A stretch of 64,000 bases of DNA, from the NCBI GenBank assembly GCA_965197635.1, contig OZ240218.1:744001-808000 (forward strand). Reading direction: 5' to 3'. The notes below the pieces were generated by a model. It was not told the DNA's origin and did not search any database. It worked only from the letters and a program-made list of their open reading frames with translations. Within the stretch, counting starts at the first letter, position 1, and every line of letters starts with the position of its first letter. A program made the translations under genes and the position numbers. This document shows positions 35,607 to 45,637 of this stretch, in pieces. The DNA is from Bin87 sp965197635. GTDB taxonomy: Bacteria; Chloroflexota; Dehalococcoidia; Lucifugimonadales; UBA3495.

Positions 35607-37233
35607 ATTACCTCACCTAGAATGTTACCGAAAAGCGGGAGGCAATCGCGTGCGCGGAGGCATCAGTAAGATGGCGAAACAGGAATTGCTGGCGACGATC
35701 CGAGACCGCTACCGCGAGTCATTCAAAAAGGACAAGAGTAGGATCCTCGACGAGTTCATCGCCGTAACCGGCCACCACCGCAAGCACGGCATCCGGCTGC
35801 TGAGGCAGTCGGGAGACGCTGGGGAGAAACAGGCGATGATCAAGGGTCGGCGCATCTACGACGGGGCCGTCCGTGAGGCGGTGATCTTGGTCTGGGAGGC
35901 TACCGACCGCATCTGCGGGAAGCGCCTGAACGCGGCGTTACCCCATTGGTGGAATCCATGGAGCGCTATGGCCACCTCGACTTGGACCCAGAGGTGAGAG
36001 AGCGATTGCTGTCGGCCAGCGCGGCCACGCTGGACCGGCTGCTCAAACCGGTCCGTACCACCGTGTCCGGCCGGCGCAAGCGCCGGAGGAACCTGTCGGC
36101 AAGGCGCAACATTCCGGTGCGGACCTTCGCCGATTGGCACTGGCCGCCGCCGGGTTTCCTGGAGATTGACCTGGTGGCTCACTGCGGCAACAACATGGGA
36201 GGCTCATTCATCTTCAGCCTGGTGGCCACCGACGTCTGCACTGGGTGGACCGAATCCGTTCCCCTGCTGGCCAGAGAGCAATCCCTGGTGGTGGCGGGAC
36301 TGGAGGCCATCGGGCGGCAGCCGCCCTTCCCCGTCCGCAGCATCGACTCTGACAACGACAGCGTGTTCATCAACGCAACCATTACCCAGTACTGCGGCGA
36401 TCGTGGCATCGAGTTCACCCGCTCCCGCCCTACCGCAAGAACGACCAGGCGTGGATTGAGCAGAAGAACGGAGCGGTGATCCGACGCTTCATCGGCCATG
36501 ATCGTTACTCGGGCCCGGTGGCGGGGCAGACCATGGCGCATTGGTAAGGAGCGATGCGTCGGTATGTGAACTACTTCCAGCCCTCGTTCAAGCCGATCGA
36601 CAAGATCCGGAACGGGTCGACCGTGGTCAAGCGCTACAGCCCGCCAGCCACGCCCTGCGACCAGCTGCTGCGCCAAGAGACGATCAGCGACGATGCGAAG
36701 GCTATGCTGGGTGAACACCGGGCCGCATTGGACCCGGTGGCGTTACTGCACACCATCAGAGAAGCCCAGTCGGCTCTGACCGCGCTCACTGCCCCGGACT
36801 CAGGCCCACGCCCCAAGGCGAGAGCCTGGAGCAGTTTCTGGCCAGTCCGCCCGACCAGTGGCGTCGGGATGAAACGCATTCTCCACGGGGGCGCACGGGG
36901 GCGCAAGGTGGCAGCGCCGCGCACCTGGCGCACGCGGGAAGACCCTTTCGCAGGGGTCTGGTGCGACGTGTTGGGCTGGTTGCAGGAGGAACCGGACGCC
37001 AGCGCGGTGGCGTTGCTAGCCGGTTGCAGTCCGCCCATCCCGACCGCTACAGCCGGGCGCACCTGCGAACGTTGCAGCGGAGGGTGCAACAGTGGCGAGG
37101 CATCATGGCGAACAAGCTGGTCTATGCAGCGTCTGAAGCAACGCTGCCGGAACTCCACGGAATGCCGGAAATGGCACTGATTGGGGACGATCCCAAGTGC
37201 TGATTTTTCGGTAACATTTCTCAATGAGGCAAC
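35607..37233 (+). mobile_element. Insertion sequence of the integrase-core (rve) type, family uncertain
   Basis: The ends show inverted repeats. The left has TTACCTCA plus AGAATGTTACCGAAAA. The right, reversed, has TTGCCTCA plus AGAAATGTTACCGAAAA. The element is about 1.6 kb. The outermost bases are approximate and no target duplication could be set. Confidence 0.7.
35671..37203 (+). pseudogene. Integrase-core transposase, several frame breaks
   Basis: The gene starts at ATG 35671 (MAKQELLATIRDRYRESFKK). The N-terminal part is helical (TGHHRKHGIRLLRQSGD). After a shift near 35940 the next frame holds the DDE core, with FLEIDLVAHCGNNMGG (Asp), RSIDSDNDSVFINATI (Asp) and, after another shift near 36425, YRKNDQAWIEQKNGAVIRR (Glu). 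A TAA at 36545-36547 and more shifts follow. The end QSAHPDRYSRAHLRTLQRRV, LVYAASEATLP and GDDPKC reads to a stop at 37203. At least four lesions make it non-functional. It belongs with ISNCY- or IS481-like transposases. Confidence 0.78.
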
Positions 37234-37302
37234 AGGCCGGCAGGACTTATTGTCGTCTATCACAATTCCGGTAACACCAATGAATCACCGGGAGGTGAGA
37301 CC

Positions 37303-37536
37303 ATGCCCCAATGCGTTGCCTGCGGCGCCGAACTGGAGCCGCCCGCCCGCGCTGCTCACACCGTCTACTACGCCAAGACCCTCTATCGCATCGGCGGCCA
37401 GGACTACTGCCGCCATCACATCATCAAAGCCGCGGTGGCCGCCGGCGTCATCACTGAGATCAAGGCCGGCGGCGCGGTGGCGGCGGTGGCCCGGGGAGCG
37501 CCCCCTGCGGAACACGACCGGCCCTTCCAGCGGTGA
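37303..37536 (+). CDS. Small Cys/His protein, possible zinc-binding, function unknown
   Basis: A protein of 77 residues behind an excellent ribosome site (GGGAGGTGAG, spacing about 6). CVACGAEL near the N-terminus and YCRHHIIKAAV near residue 35 give Cys4, Cys7, Cys36 and His38/His39, a plausible single zinc site. The C-terminal half is Ala/Gly-rich (AGGAVAAVARGAPP). It is followed four bases after its stop by the start of an ASCH-domain gene relic. Small zinc-ribbon genes beside ASCH genes are typical of phage or integrated-element cargo. Confidence 0.6.
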   Translation: MPQCVACGAELEPPARAAHTVYYAKTLYRIGGQDYCRHHIIKAAVAAGVITEIKAGGAVAAVARGAPPAEHDRPFQR

Positions 37537-37540
37537 CCCG

Positions 37541-37609
37541 ATGTACGCCATCACGCTGCATCAGCCCTGGGCGTAGCTGATTGCCTTGGGGGTCAAGACT
37601 GTCAGAACG
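37541..37609 (+). pseudogene. ASCH-domain protein, N-terminal fragment with stop
   Basis: ATG 37541 opens MYAITLHQPWA, then an in-frame TAG, then LIALGVKTVRT. MxAITLxQPWAxLIALGxKxxET is the hallmark N-terminus of ASCH-domain proteins (RNA-binding, in some cases nucleoside amidohydrolases). The resemblance ends near 37609, so the rest has been deleted. The stop is a substitution. Confidence 0.65.
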
Positions 37610-37829
37610 CTCCTTCCGGCGCGTAATCGGCTACGCGTCAGTCCGGAACATAGAAATCAATGATGGCGTTATCGGCGCGCCAAACCCATTCTCCGGTCTG
37701 TTGAAATCAAAGAACGGAGCAGCATCTCCAGCCGAGCCGGTAACCGATGAGCGGACCTGGAACGCAGCTGCCTGCTGCTTCTCGGTTCGCAATACGTATC
37801 CCGTCCCACTTTGAATTGGAGAGGCGATT
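37610..37829. other. Intergenic stretch, nothing recognised
   Basis: About 220 bases between the ASCH relic and the predicted nuclease gene. Short open frames lack ribosome sites and family-like sequence. The last part should hold the promoter of the gene at 37830. Confidence 0.4.
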
Positions 37830-38720
37830 GTGGTTTTTTCGTGCCTGCCCCCGCAAACGGACTGCGAGTGGGCCAATCTCCGCGATTTCGTGGTCGATTT
37901 CAATGCTGATCACGAGACGGCGTACGCCAGGGAAGAATGTCTGGACAAGGACACCACCCGGAAGCAACCTGAAGTGTTGCTTCGTGCACCGGGCGAAAGA
38001 GATATCGTCATTGAGTGCAAATCGGTGGTGTGGCCCAAGGCTTACTACCGCTCCCATAGCCACGAGCACCACCTTGATGAACGTGTGTCTGATTTGGTAG
38101 GCCATGCATTCCGCGACAAGATGTACGAACTGGCTTACCACGAGGACTCTCTGAAGGGTGTAAGGCGACGCGACGTAGACTGGTACGCAGAGGAGATCGC
38201 CCAGACGATCCTTTCAAATCTGGGCCAAGCGAAATCCGGTGTAATCAGCAGCAAGGTTCCGATACCGTGGAGCTTCCGACCTCTTGCGCCCCACGAGCTT
38301 TATGAAGACGAAACGACCGGGATCCGTTTTCACGTTGCGCTAGGATCCATGCCATGGGAGGAGCCGTCCGACTACTCTCAAAGACTGGAAGCACTAAAAG
38401 CTGGATACGCCGGAGCGTTTCAGCGTACGTTGGAAAAGGCTGTGCCCAAGTTTGAGGGATACGCTGACTGCCTGAAGCTGCTGTTGGTTCAGTTCTGCGG
38501 CGAAGGCTCAAATATGCTGTTCGAGGAAGACCTGATCGAAATTATAGAAGCGGCCTCATTACCGCCGCTGATTGATCAGGTGTGGCTTGCATGTGAGGAA
38601 TGGAAGAGCGATTACTATTGCCGTATCAAGTGGGAGAGGATCCGTTGCGCGGAATCGCCATTGCCCCCTGTTCCATTTGCCGACGCGGAAGTTGATCGGC
38701 GGGCGGCTGAAGTCAGGTAG
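37830..38720 (+). CDS. Hypothetical protein with PD-(D/E)XK nuclease-like core
   Basis: A protein of 296 residues starting at GTG 37830, behind GGAGAGGC. Near residues 45-65 the sequence KQPEVLLRAPGERDIVIECK shows the order Glu, then Asp-x-x-Ile-Glu-x-Lys, typical of PD-(D/E)XK nuclease or restriction-endonuclease-like folds. The following KMYELAYHEDSL and EEIAQTILSNLG helices and the C-terminal EDLIEIIEAASLPPLIDQVW are not recognised. It is intact in a region where most neighbours are broken. It converges on the NACHT/nuclease pseudogene 235 bp away, so it may be cargo of the same element, possibly defence-related. That role is inference. Confidence 0.55.
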   Translation: MVFSCLPPQTDCEWANLRDFVVDFNADHETAYAREECLDKDTTRKQPEVLLRAPGERDIVIECKSVVWPKAYYRSHSHEHHLDERVSDLVGHAFRDKMYELAYHEDSLKGVRRRDVDWYAEEIAQTILSNLGQAKSGVISSKVPIPWSFRPLAPHELYEDETTGIRFHVALGSMPWEEPSDYSQRLEALKAGYAGAFQRTLEKAVPKFEGYADCLKLLLVQFCGEGSNMLFEEDLIEIIEAASLPPLIDQVWLACEEWKSDYYCRIKWERIRCAESPLPPVPFADAEVDRRAAEVR

Positions 38721-41700
38721 AGGATATCCACCGTCGATGAACGTAACACCGGCGGGAACGTGTGCTGCTTACCACTGCTGTTTCGACACGATCCCAGGTC
38801 GGATTTGGGGCACCTGATCATTAGATTGGACGCCGTGCATATCCAGCGCTGTTGGCGTGAACCGCCGGGAAGGTGGATGGCTTTTCGTCGGCTAGGGCCC
38901 TGAAAAGATCGGCTTACTGGACCACTGGACCGTCGCCAATGGAGGAAAGGCATCGCTATCCGCCGGGACTGACGTCAACCACACACACCGAGATCCGACG
39001 CCTTTCGGCTTCGCTCAGCGGCGCTTCTAACCTCTCCCTCAGTTCCTCGGCACTGGTGGGACGATGCCCTTGGGGCGGTGCTGGAATATCGCGCTCACCA
39101 AACCAGAAGACCAGATAAATGCCACGTCCGCCGGTGATAGGGCTGCCGACATAACGTTCGATGAGTTGGTTGCGCAGGGCACTCCAGAGCTGTGGGTCCT
39201 GGCTCCGCTTGATTTCCACGGGGATTCTGTATTCCCCGTACGACACACCGATGTCGGCGCGCTTGTCGTTGGCGAACTCAACTTCAGGCTGGGCAATGAC
39301 GCCGGCAGGAAGTTCGTTCTGCAGGCGAGAGAGCAGGGCATCCCTACAGTGGTTCTCAATTTTGGGAGATTTGGGACGGCCATGGGGACCTTCATTCCAG
39401 TACTGGCGCCAGTACTGGGTACTGCTCGCCAGGATCTGATCGGCGAATTTCTACAGTCGGTCGATCACCAGAGTAGCCAGGTCCGCAGCGTTGGCCGGAG
39501 CTGCGTCGTCAAGAGCCTGACGGACCTGCTCAACGTTCGGATGTTGGTAGTTGGCGTCCCGGTGGATGACCCGTTGGCGGTCTCGGGCCCGTTCCAGAAA
39601 TAGGCTCCATTTCGACAGAGCCTCATCGGTTGCCAGCGCCTCCATTGCCTGCAATGCTGCGTAGTCTGGCAGGGACGACAGACGGCGTACCCACCGGTCG
39701 ACTTGACCCGCTGCCCGCATATCGGCGGTGACCCAGCCGCTGGCCTCGACGAGCTCGTATATACCCCCCATTCGATTGATGAGAAACCGTAGGGTCCGCA
39801 CATCCAACTCTTCCACCAGGAAAGGCAGGTCCTTATCAGGAGCGAAAAAGGGTGCCATCTTCCGGACGCGATCGTCTCTGCCGCCGACGAAACCCTCCAG
39901 AGGCTGGAGATTAGTTATCGGGAGCAACGACGACCCCCGCAGCCAACCAATGGATGCGCTGCGGGACATTCAAGCTCGACCGGGAGAGTTTCACCTCGAT
40001 CATCCTCTGAAGCGACGTCCGGTCCGCGTACCGCAGGGCAGATCATAGCAGGCCGTCCAGTGTCTCAAGCTGCTGCGGGAGCGGCAGCGCAGCGGAAATG
40101 CTGCCAGGAGATGCAGACTGACGTGTGCAGCAACGCGACCGTAGCTCTCCTGGTGCACCAGTTGGTACAGCTCGGGAACGTGGTCCTTGCCGCTTCGAAT
40201 TGCCGGGATCGCGCACTGTACCAGGACCTCCGCCACGAGTTCGGGCCACGTTTCGAGCCATGTTGAATACCACCGTGGGTTGGAGGAGCGACCGGTGGGG
40301 ATACAGTAGTGGAAGGCCAGAGCCTGCTGCATCTGGAACGGGCTCAACCGCTCCAGATGTTCCGGCTCCACGCGGTATATTTCGTCCATGCCAGCGAGAA
40401 ACGGCGGACCCAGCGGGTGGAAACGTGAGTCGGCTGCCAGACGGACAATCTCCTCGACCTCGGGGACATCCTGCCGCCAAACGGCGCCCCGGAGCCCTGC
40501 CGTCGCCGCCTCGACCAGATCGGCGTTGCCCAGAATACCCTCGAGCCCGCTTTCGGAAGCAATATTGGCCGAGGCAAACGGGAGGTAGCCGAAATACGCC
40601 ATGCCTATTTCGAACAGCAACTTCGGAGCTGCCCGGTTCTCCCGCAAGGTATCGACGTTGGTCCCAACGAGATCAATCCACCGTTGCCACTCACGGTCGA
40701 CCTGGGGCCAGCTCGCACCGATGGCGCGCGGCGGTCTGGCGGCGGGGACATTGACTGGCGGAGCCAACAACTCCGCCAACCGTTGTCGCAAAGCCGGGTG
40801 GCAGCGGGTGCGATCCTCCAACACGGCTCGGGATAGTCCCTGGCCGCCGGTAGTTCGGTCGCAGTAGTGGACGGCGTTCCCAAGCAGACTGTACGCCACC
40901 CGCCAGTTCGTGTCCGCGTACACGACGGCGGTATCCAGGCACCATAGTCCAAAGTCCGGCGGAGGAGCACTGTGATGCAGCAGGTACCAGGCCTCGCTGG
41001 CGCAAAGGCCGAACCCATCATCGTCCGGACAGCGGGTCAGGCTATCCAGGAGCTCGGCTACATCTTGGTCCGACGACTGCTCCAGCAGTCTCCTTTCCCA
41101 GAAAACGAAGTAGTCTCCGATGAGACCCGGATTCCCTTCGGTGATGAGATATTTCCATATCTCTGAGGGGGAATCTCTTGCGGATACAGGCGGGCCAGCA
41201 GTATCCCCAGGAGTTCGTTATCCGGATCGGAGATCAGGCCGTGTTCTACATCAGACAGGAGACGCTTGTGCTGCTCCGTACCGTCGGGCACCCCCGCCGC
41301 GGTGTGGATGAACGCATCGAGAGCGGCGCTGACGACCCTCGGCCACCGGCTGTAATCGCGGACCACATCAAGCAGCACGGGGGAGAGGCCAGTCAAGGGC
41401 GTACCTTGCCGCAGAACGCGCAACAGGAACCCGGTCACGAGTTGGTGATCCGCATCGCGGCGTGGCTCTTCCAGAAAGTCCCGGAGAATGCACTCCATGT
41501 TGGAGGAGGCCAGCGGTGCAAATGCGGAGACATTCACGCCGTACTCGGCAACCTCACGATTCAGCGCCAGCAGAAGTTTGTGCTTGTCGGCAACGCTAAA
41601 CCCCTGGAGGTCTCCGTACAGCCCCACACCGACGGGGTCGCTGTCAATCAGTTGCTCGCGGGCGTCCGGACAATGGGCCGCCAGCCAGGCGGACAGCCCC

Positions 41701-42362
41701 CGAAGCACGGTGACCGCCACACCGTCTCCGCCGGTGATCATGGCCAGTACGCGGCCGATGGGCAGTTTGTCGTCTTCGCTGAGCTGGGTGAGATACCTGG
41801 CGCCAAGGAACTCGGCGATGTGCCGGTGTGCCGGCGCGAACCGTCCACTGTCGACACTTGCAAACAGCCTTGTGGCCAGAGCGTAGCGTGCCGTTCCGGC
41901 CGTCTCGGCGTCAAAGACGTCCAGGTCGATGTAGTCGACATTTGTCTCGTCGTAGCTAGTCGAACACCCCGCGGCCCCAGATATCAAGAGGTGGGCGCAG
42001 AGCAGGCCAGCGATGTCCAACAACCGTTCGGGTGGTGGTGGTGGGCCTGCGGCAATGTGTTCATCATTGTACTCGGTGGCCATCTGCCGGCAGGCCGTTT
42101 CAAAAATCTGTCGCCGATTCTCCGGCCAACTTTGTTCCCCTCCCACTGCCCTGGCCAATAGATCCAGGGTCAGCGGGTTGGTGAGAAGACCGTAAACGCG
42201 ATGCTCCATCGCGTCTGTGATGAACTGACGAGCGCTGGTAACGTGAGGATGAGCGTCCAGGATCCGTTCGATATCAGCATCGGTAAGACGATCGAGTCGC
42301 GCCACGACCGCCCGACCTCCCGGCGCAACCACGTTCAGCCGGTTCCAGTCGTTATCCCCTAG

Positions 42363-43783
42363 TACTACAGTCGCGCTTGCCTTTGGTAGGATAGGCCCAT
42401 GATTACTGGTGAGAGCGGAGGAGTTGGAAATGGGTCAGACATTACTGGAGCGAGAGGAAGCGCTGGAGTGGGAGGCTGGGCTCCAGGAGCTGCACGGGCG
42501 TATCGCGTCGCGTTTCAGCCGTAGTGAGTCTCGTCAGCGGGCGCTGGCGTACCTGAAAGGATTGCTGGGGTCGGTGGAGCGCAAGAACGGGTGGCAGTTG
42601 GCCGAATATGCTGGCGACGCCACGCCCGACGGTGTGCAGTGTCTGCTGGCGGTGTACCACTGGGACGCGGACCAGGTGCGGGACGACCTGCAAGGGTACG
42701 TGGTGGAGCATTTGGGCGATCCCGGCGGGGTGCTGGTGGTGGATGAGACGGGGTTTCTGAAGCAAGGCCGGAAGTCGGTGGGGGTGAAGCGTCAGTACAG
42801 CGGCACGGCGGGGAAGGTGGAGAACTGTCAGATCGGAGTGTTCCTGGCCTATGGCAGCCGACGGGGCGCGGCCTTTCTGGATCGGGAGCTGTATCTGCCC
42901 CAGGAATGGGCGGAGGATGTGGAGCGGCGGCGGGAAGCCGGTGTCCCGGAAGGGGTGGTCTTTCATACCAAGGCACAACTGGCTCAGGAGATGATCGCCC
43001 GCGCGGTGGCGGTTGGGGTGCCCTTTGCCTGGGTAACGGGGGATACGGTGTACGGCAATGACCGGAAACTGCGGCGGTGGCTGGAGGAGCAGGCCCTGCC
43101 CTACGTGCTGGCGGTGAAGAACAACGAGCCGCTGTGGGCGGATACGGAGGATGGCTCGGCACAGGTGGCGGCCCGTGAACTGGCCCAGCAGATACCCGAT
43201 GACCGGTGGCAACGCCTGAGCGCTGGTGAGGGCAGCAAGGGGCCGCGCCTCTACGATTGGGGTTGGTTGCCGATAGGACCCTGGTCAGCACTGGATCAGG
43301 GGCGTTGGCTGCTGGTGCGTCGCAGCATTGCCGATCCTGATGACCTGGCCTACTACGCCTGTTTTGGCGCAGCGGAAACGCCGCTGGCGGAACTGGTGCG
43401 CGTGGCGGGCACCCGGTGGATCATCGAAGACGCCTTCAAGGAGGCCAAACAGGAGGTGGGGCTGGATGAGTATGAGGTGCGCCGGTGGGTCGGCTGGCAC
43501 CGGCACATCACCCTGGCGCTGCTGGCCCATGCCTTTCTGGCGGTAATCCGGTCCTATGCCGCCGGTGGCGATGGTAAAAAGGGGATATGTTCCCGGGAGA
43601 ACTCATCCCGCTGACCGTGCCCGAGGTCAGACGGTTGCTGTGCCGGCTGCGGTGGCTGCCACGGGGCAGTCCCAGATTGACCATCCATTGGTCAGGCTGG
43701 AGACGGCGGCACCAGGCCCGGGCCATGCAATGTCACTACCGGAGACACCTTCAGAAACCTGCTCCTCAAGAGCGACTGTAATA
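42363..43783 (+). mobile_element. IS701-family element, copy 2, inside the NACHT gene
   Basis: It is 1,421 bp with ends TACTACAGTCGCGCTT and AGAGCGACTGTAATA, flanked by CTAG at 42359-42362 and 43784-43787. It is inserted in the opposite orientation to the NACHT gene and very similar to copy 3 at 45638-47059. Confidence 0.92.
42430..43781 (+). pseudogene. IS701-family transposase, copy 2, C-terminal frameshift
   Basis: Start ATG 42430 (MGQTLLEREEALEWEAGLQE) follows GGAGGAG. The catalytic core is complete (VLVVDETGFLKQGRKSVGVK, WVTGDTVYGNDRKL, WIIEDAFKEAKQEVGLDEYE), with FLDRELYLPQEWAEDVE between. After GGDGKKG the true end (MFPGELIPLTVPEVRRLL onward to 43781) is in another frame because an A run at about 43574 has five bases. 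Six would be in frame. Copy 3 has four at the same place. The difference could be slippage in the genome or in sequencing. Confidence 0.88.
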
Positions 43784-44170
43784 CTAGCCAGTCCGCCTCC
43801 CGGCATGAGATACGAAACTCGGGACCTCCCAGGGCATCCAATCGGCCCCTGATATTGTCCAGAGCCTCACGGCGATCCCCTGAACCGGCACGAATCTCGT
43901 CCAATCCGTCGATGAAGAGTATCCGGCCTTCCCATTCGGGATGGCTGCTAATGTCGAGGGTCAGAAAATCCCTCGCTGGGATCAACTTGGCCTGCGACCC
44001 AAGGGCCTCGGCTTCGCTCTTGAGAGCGGTGCTCTTCCCCGATCCCGGGTCGCCAAGCAGGATGTAGGCCGGTGCTTGCCTCAGGGCATCCAGAGGTTCG
44101 GAGACCGGTTCACGGCGCCGACGCTCGGCTTCCGATAAAACCTCGGTGCAGGTTCGCTGGACGATGACGC

Positions 44171-45491
44171 TCATACTCCCTCAAACCAATGCGCGGCCGG
44201 CTCGCTCAGAAATTCGTTCAGGGGTATTCCATCCGCTCCTACCACGATGGATCTCGCGGGGCGGAATTGCTTTTCGAACTCCGCCGTGCCGGAGGTGTCA
44301 CGGCGCTGCGGGCCGCTCTTCACCTCGATGGCCACGACGCGGCAACTCCGCTGGAGCACAAAGTCGACCTCATGCTGTTTGTTGCGCCAGTACCGGAGGC
44401 TGATGTCGGACGCCCCGGTGTTGTGCAGGTGCGCGCCCACCGCGCTCTCCACCACCCTCCCCCAGAAGGTGGGTCAGCCCCGGCTTCTTCGAACGAGTAC
44501 CCTGACCCGGCGGTCATCAGGGCGGTGTTCAGCACGTTGAGCTTGGGGCTCGAACCCCTGCGGCGATGAGGTTGGTTGGAATGATTGGGCAGGCCCGTGA
44601 GAAGGCCGGCACTGGTCAGGAGATCCAGATACCGGACCAGGGTGGTCGTGTTGCCAGCATCCTGGAGCTGCCCCAGCATCTTGTTGTATGACAGTATCTG
44701 GCCGGAATAATCGGCCTCCAATTCGAATAGCTGTCTCAACAGCGCCGGCTTGTCCACCCGGGTCATGGCCAGAATATCCCGCTCGATGTTGGGCTGAACC
44801 AATCCCTGCATCACGTAGTCGCGCCAGCGATCCTGTTCCCGTAACATGGTTGCCGCGCCCGGATACCCACCGAAAAACAATATTCGTCGAGATCGATATT
44901 GAAGGCCCGTACCATCTCCTGAAACGACCAATGGGTGACTCTGATGGGATCGAAGCGCCCGGCCAGGCTCTCGCTCAATCCCGATTGCAGAAGCAGAGGG
45001 GAGGATCCAAGGATCACCACGTGGAGGGGACATTCCCGAGCGCGGTCGGCATCCCACAGGCCCTTGACCGTTTCAGACCATCCGGGGAGTTTCTGGATTT
45101 CTTCCAAGACCAATACGAAGCCTGAGGAAGGACGCTCCGCTTGGAGCCTGGCCATCCCCCAGTTTCTAACCAGCCACTCGGTGTTCCGCACTTGGGGAAA
45201 CGGAATGGCGACGCCGCTGGATAGGTCAGGCACTGGGGCGAAGAAAGGAGAGTCGGGCTCATCCACGGCCAGGTAAAGGCTGTCCTGCGGTATCCGTTGG
45301 AGAGCTTGCCGCACGATGGTGGTCTTCCCAGTTTGCCGGGGCCCGAACACCGCGATGACCCGGCTTGGGACTTCTGTCAATCGCTGGGAGTGTCGTTTTT
45401 CAACGTCATTAGGCCGGCCATTTTCACGGACATCCGGCCACCTTGGGAGCGTGGTGTTGTGACAAATATCAGGTTGCTGTTGGCAGGTCAA
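44171..45491 (-). pseudogene. AAA ATPase with DUF4143-type C-terminal domain, two frameshifts
   Basis: The sequence reads SRVIAVFGPRQTGKTTIVRQ (Walker A) near the N-terminus and GFVLVLEEIQKLPGWSETVK (Walker B), then HVVILGSSPLLLQSGLSESL. After a frame change near 44885 it continues LFFGGYPGAATMLREQDRWR, MLGQLQDAGNTTTLVRYLDL and SSPKLNVLNTALMTA. After a second change near 44480 it gives RYWRNKQHEVDFVLQRSCRV and VVAIEVKSG, the nuclease-like DUF4143 ending. Its TGA overlaps the NACHT ATG, implying translational coupling. The normal N-terminus is unclear because the IS21 element abuts it. DUF4143 ATPases are widespread and often linked to mobile or toxin-like functions. Confidence 0.75.
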
Positions 45492-45637
45492 TCACCCCCT
45501 TTAGCGTCCAGCAAGGCCCGGTGCGGGGACAATCTCTCGCGGTAGCTGGCGCCTTCGATGACGATCTGGTAGCTGGCGTTGGGGTAGTGTCCCGTCAATA
45601 GGTGTAAAAGCGCGTCATCCCTTTTGATGTTGATTAG

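Larger units (their letters stand above)
38956..44174 (-). pseudogene. NACHT (STAND) NTPase with C-terminal PD-(D/E)XK nuclease-like domain, disrupted
   Basis: Without the IS701 insertion the gene would encode about 1,260 residues. The N-terminal NACHT domain has Walker A GDPGSGKST (41-49), Walker B ILFIDGLDE (85-93) and the SCREADWLGDNDWNRL block, which is split by IS701 copy 2 at DWL. Excising the IS and one CTAG restores that block exactly. A long helical repeat region follows (HVTSARQFITDAMEHRVYGL onward). The extreme C-terminus (RADIGVSYGEYRIPVEIKRS, near 39230) has the D-x(n)-ExK pattern of PD-(D/E)XK nucleases. Other lesions are a C-run indel near 41160, a shift near 40100, TGA near 40050, a shift near 39917 and TAG at 39451-39453. 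The start overlaps the AAA gene stop as ATGA. The layout suggests a STAND-type defence effector. Confidence 0.8.
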
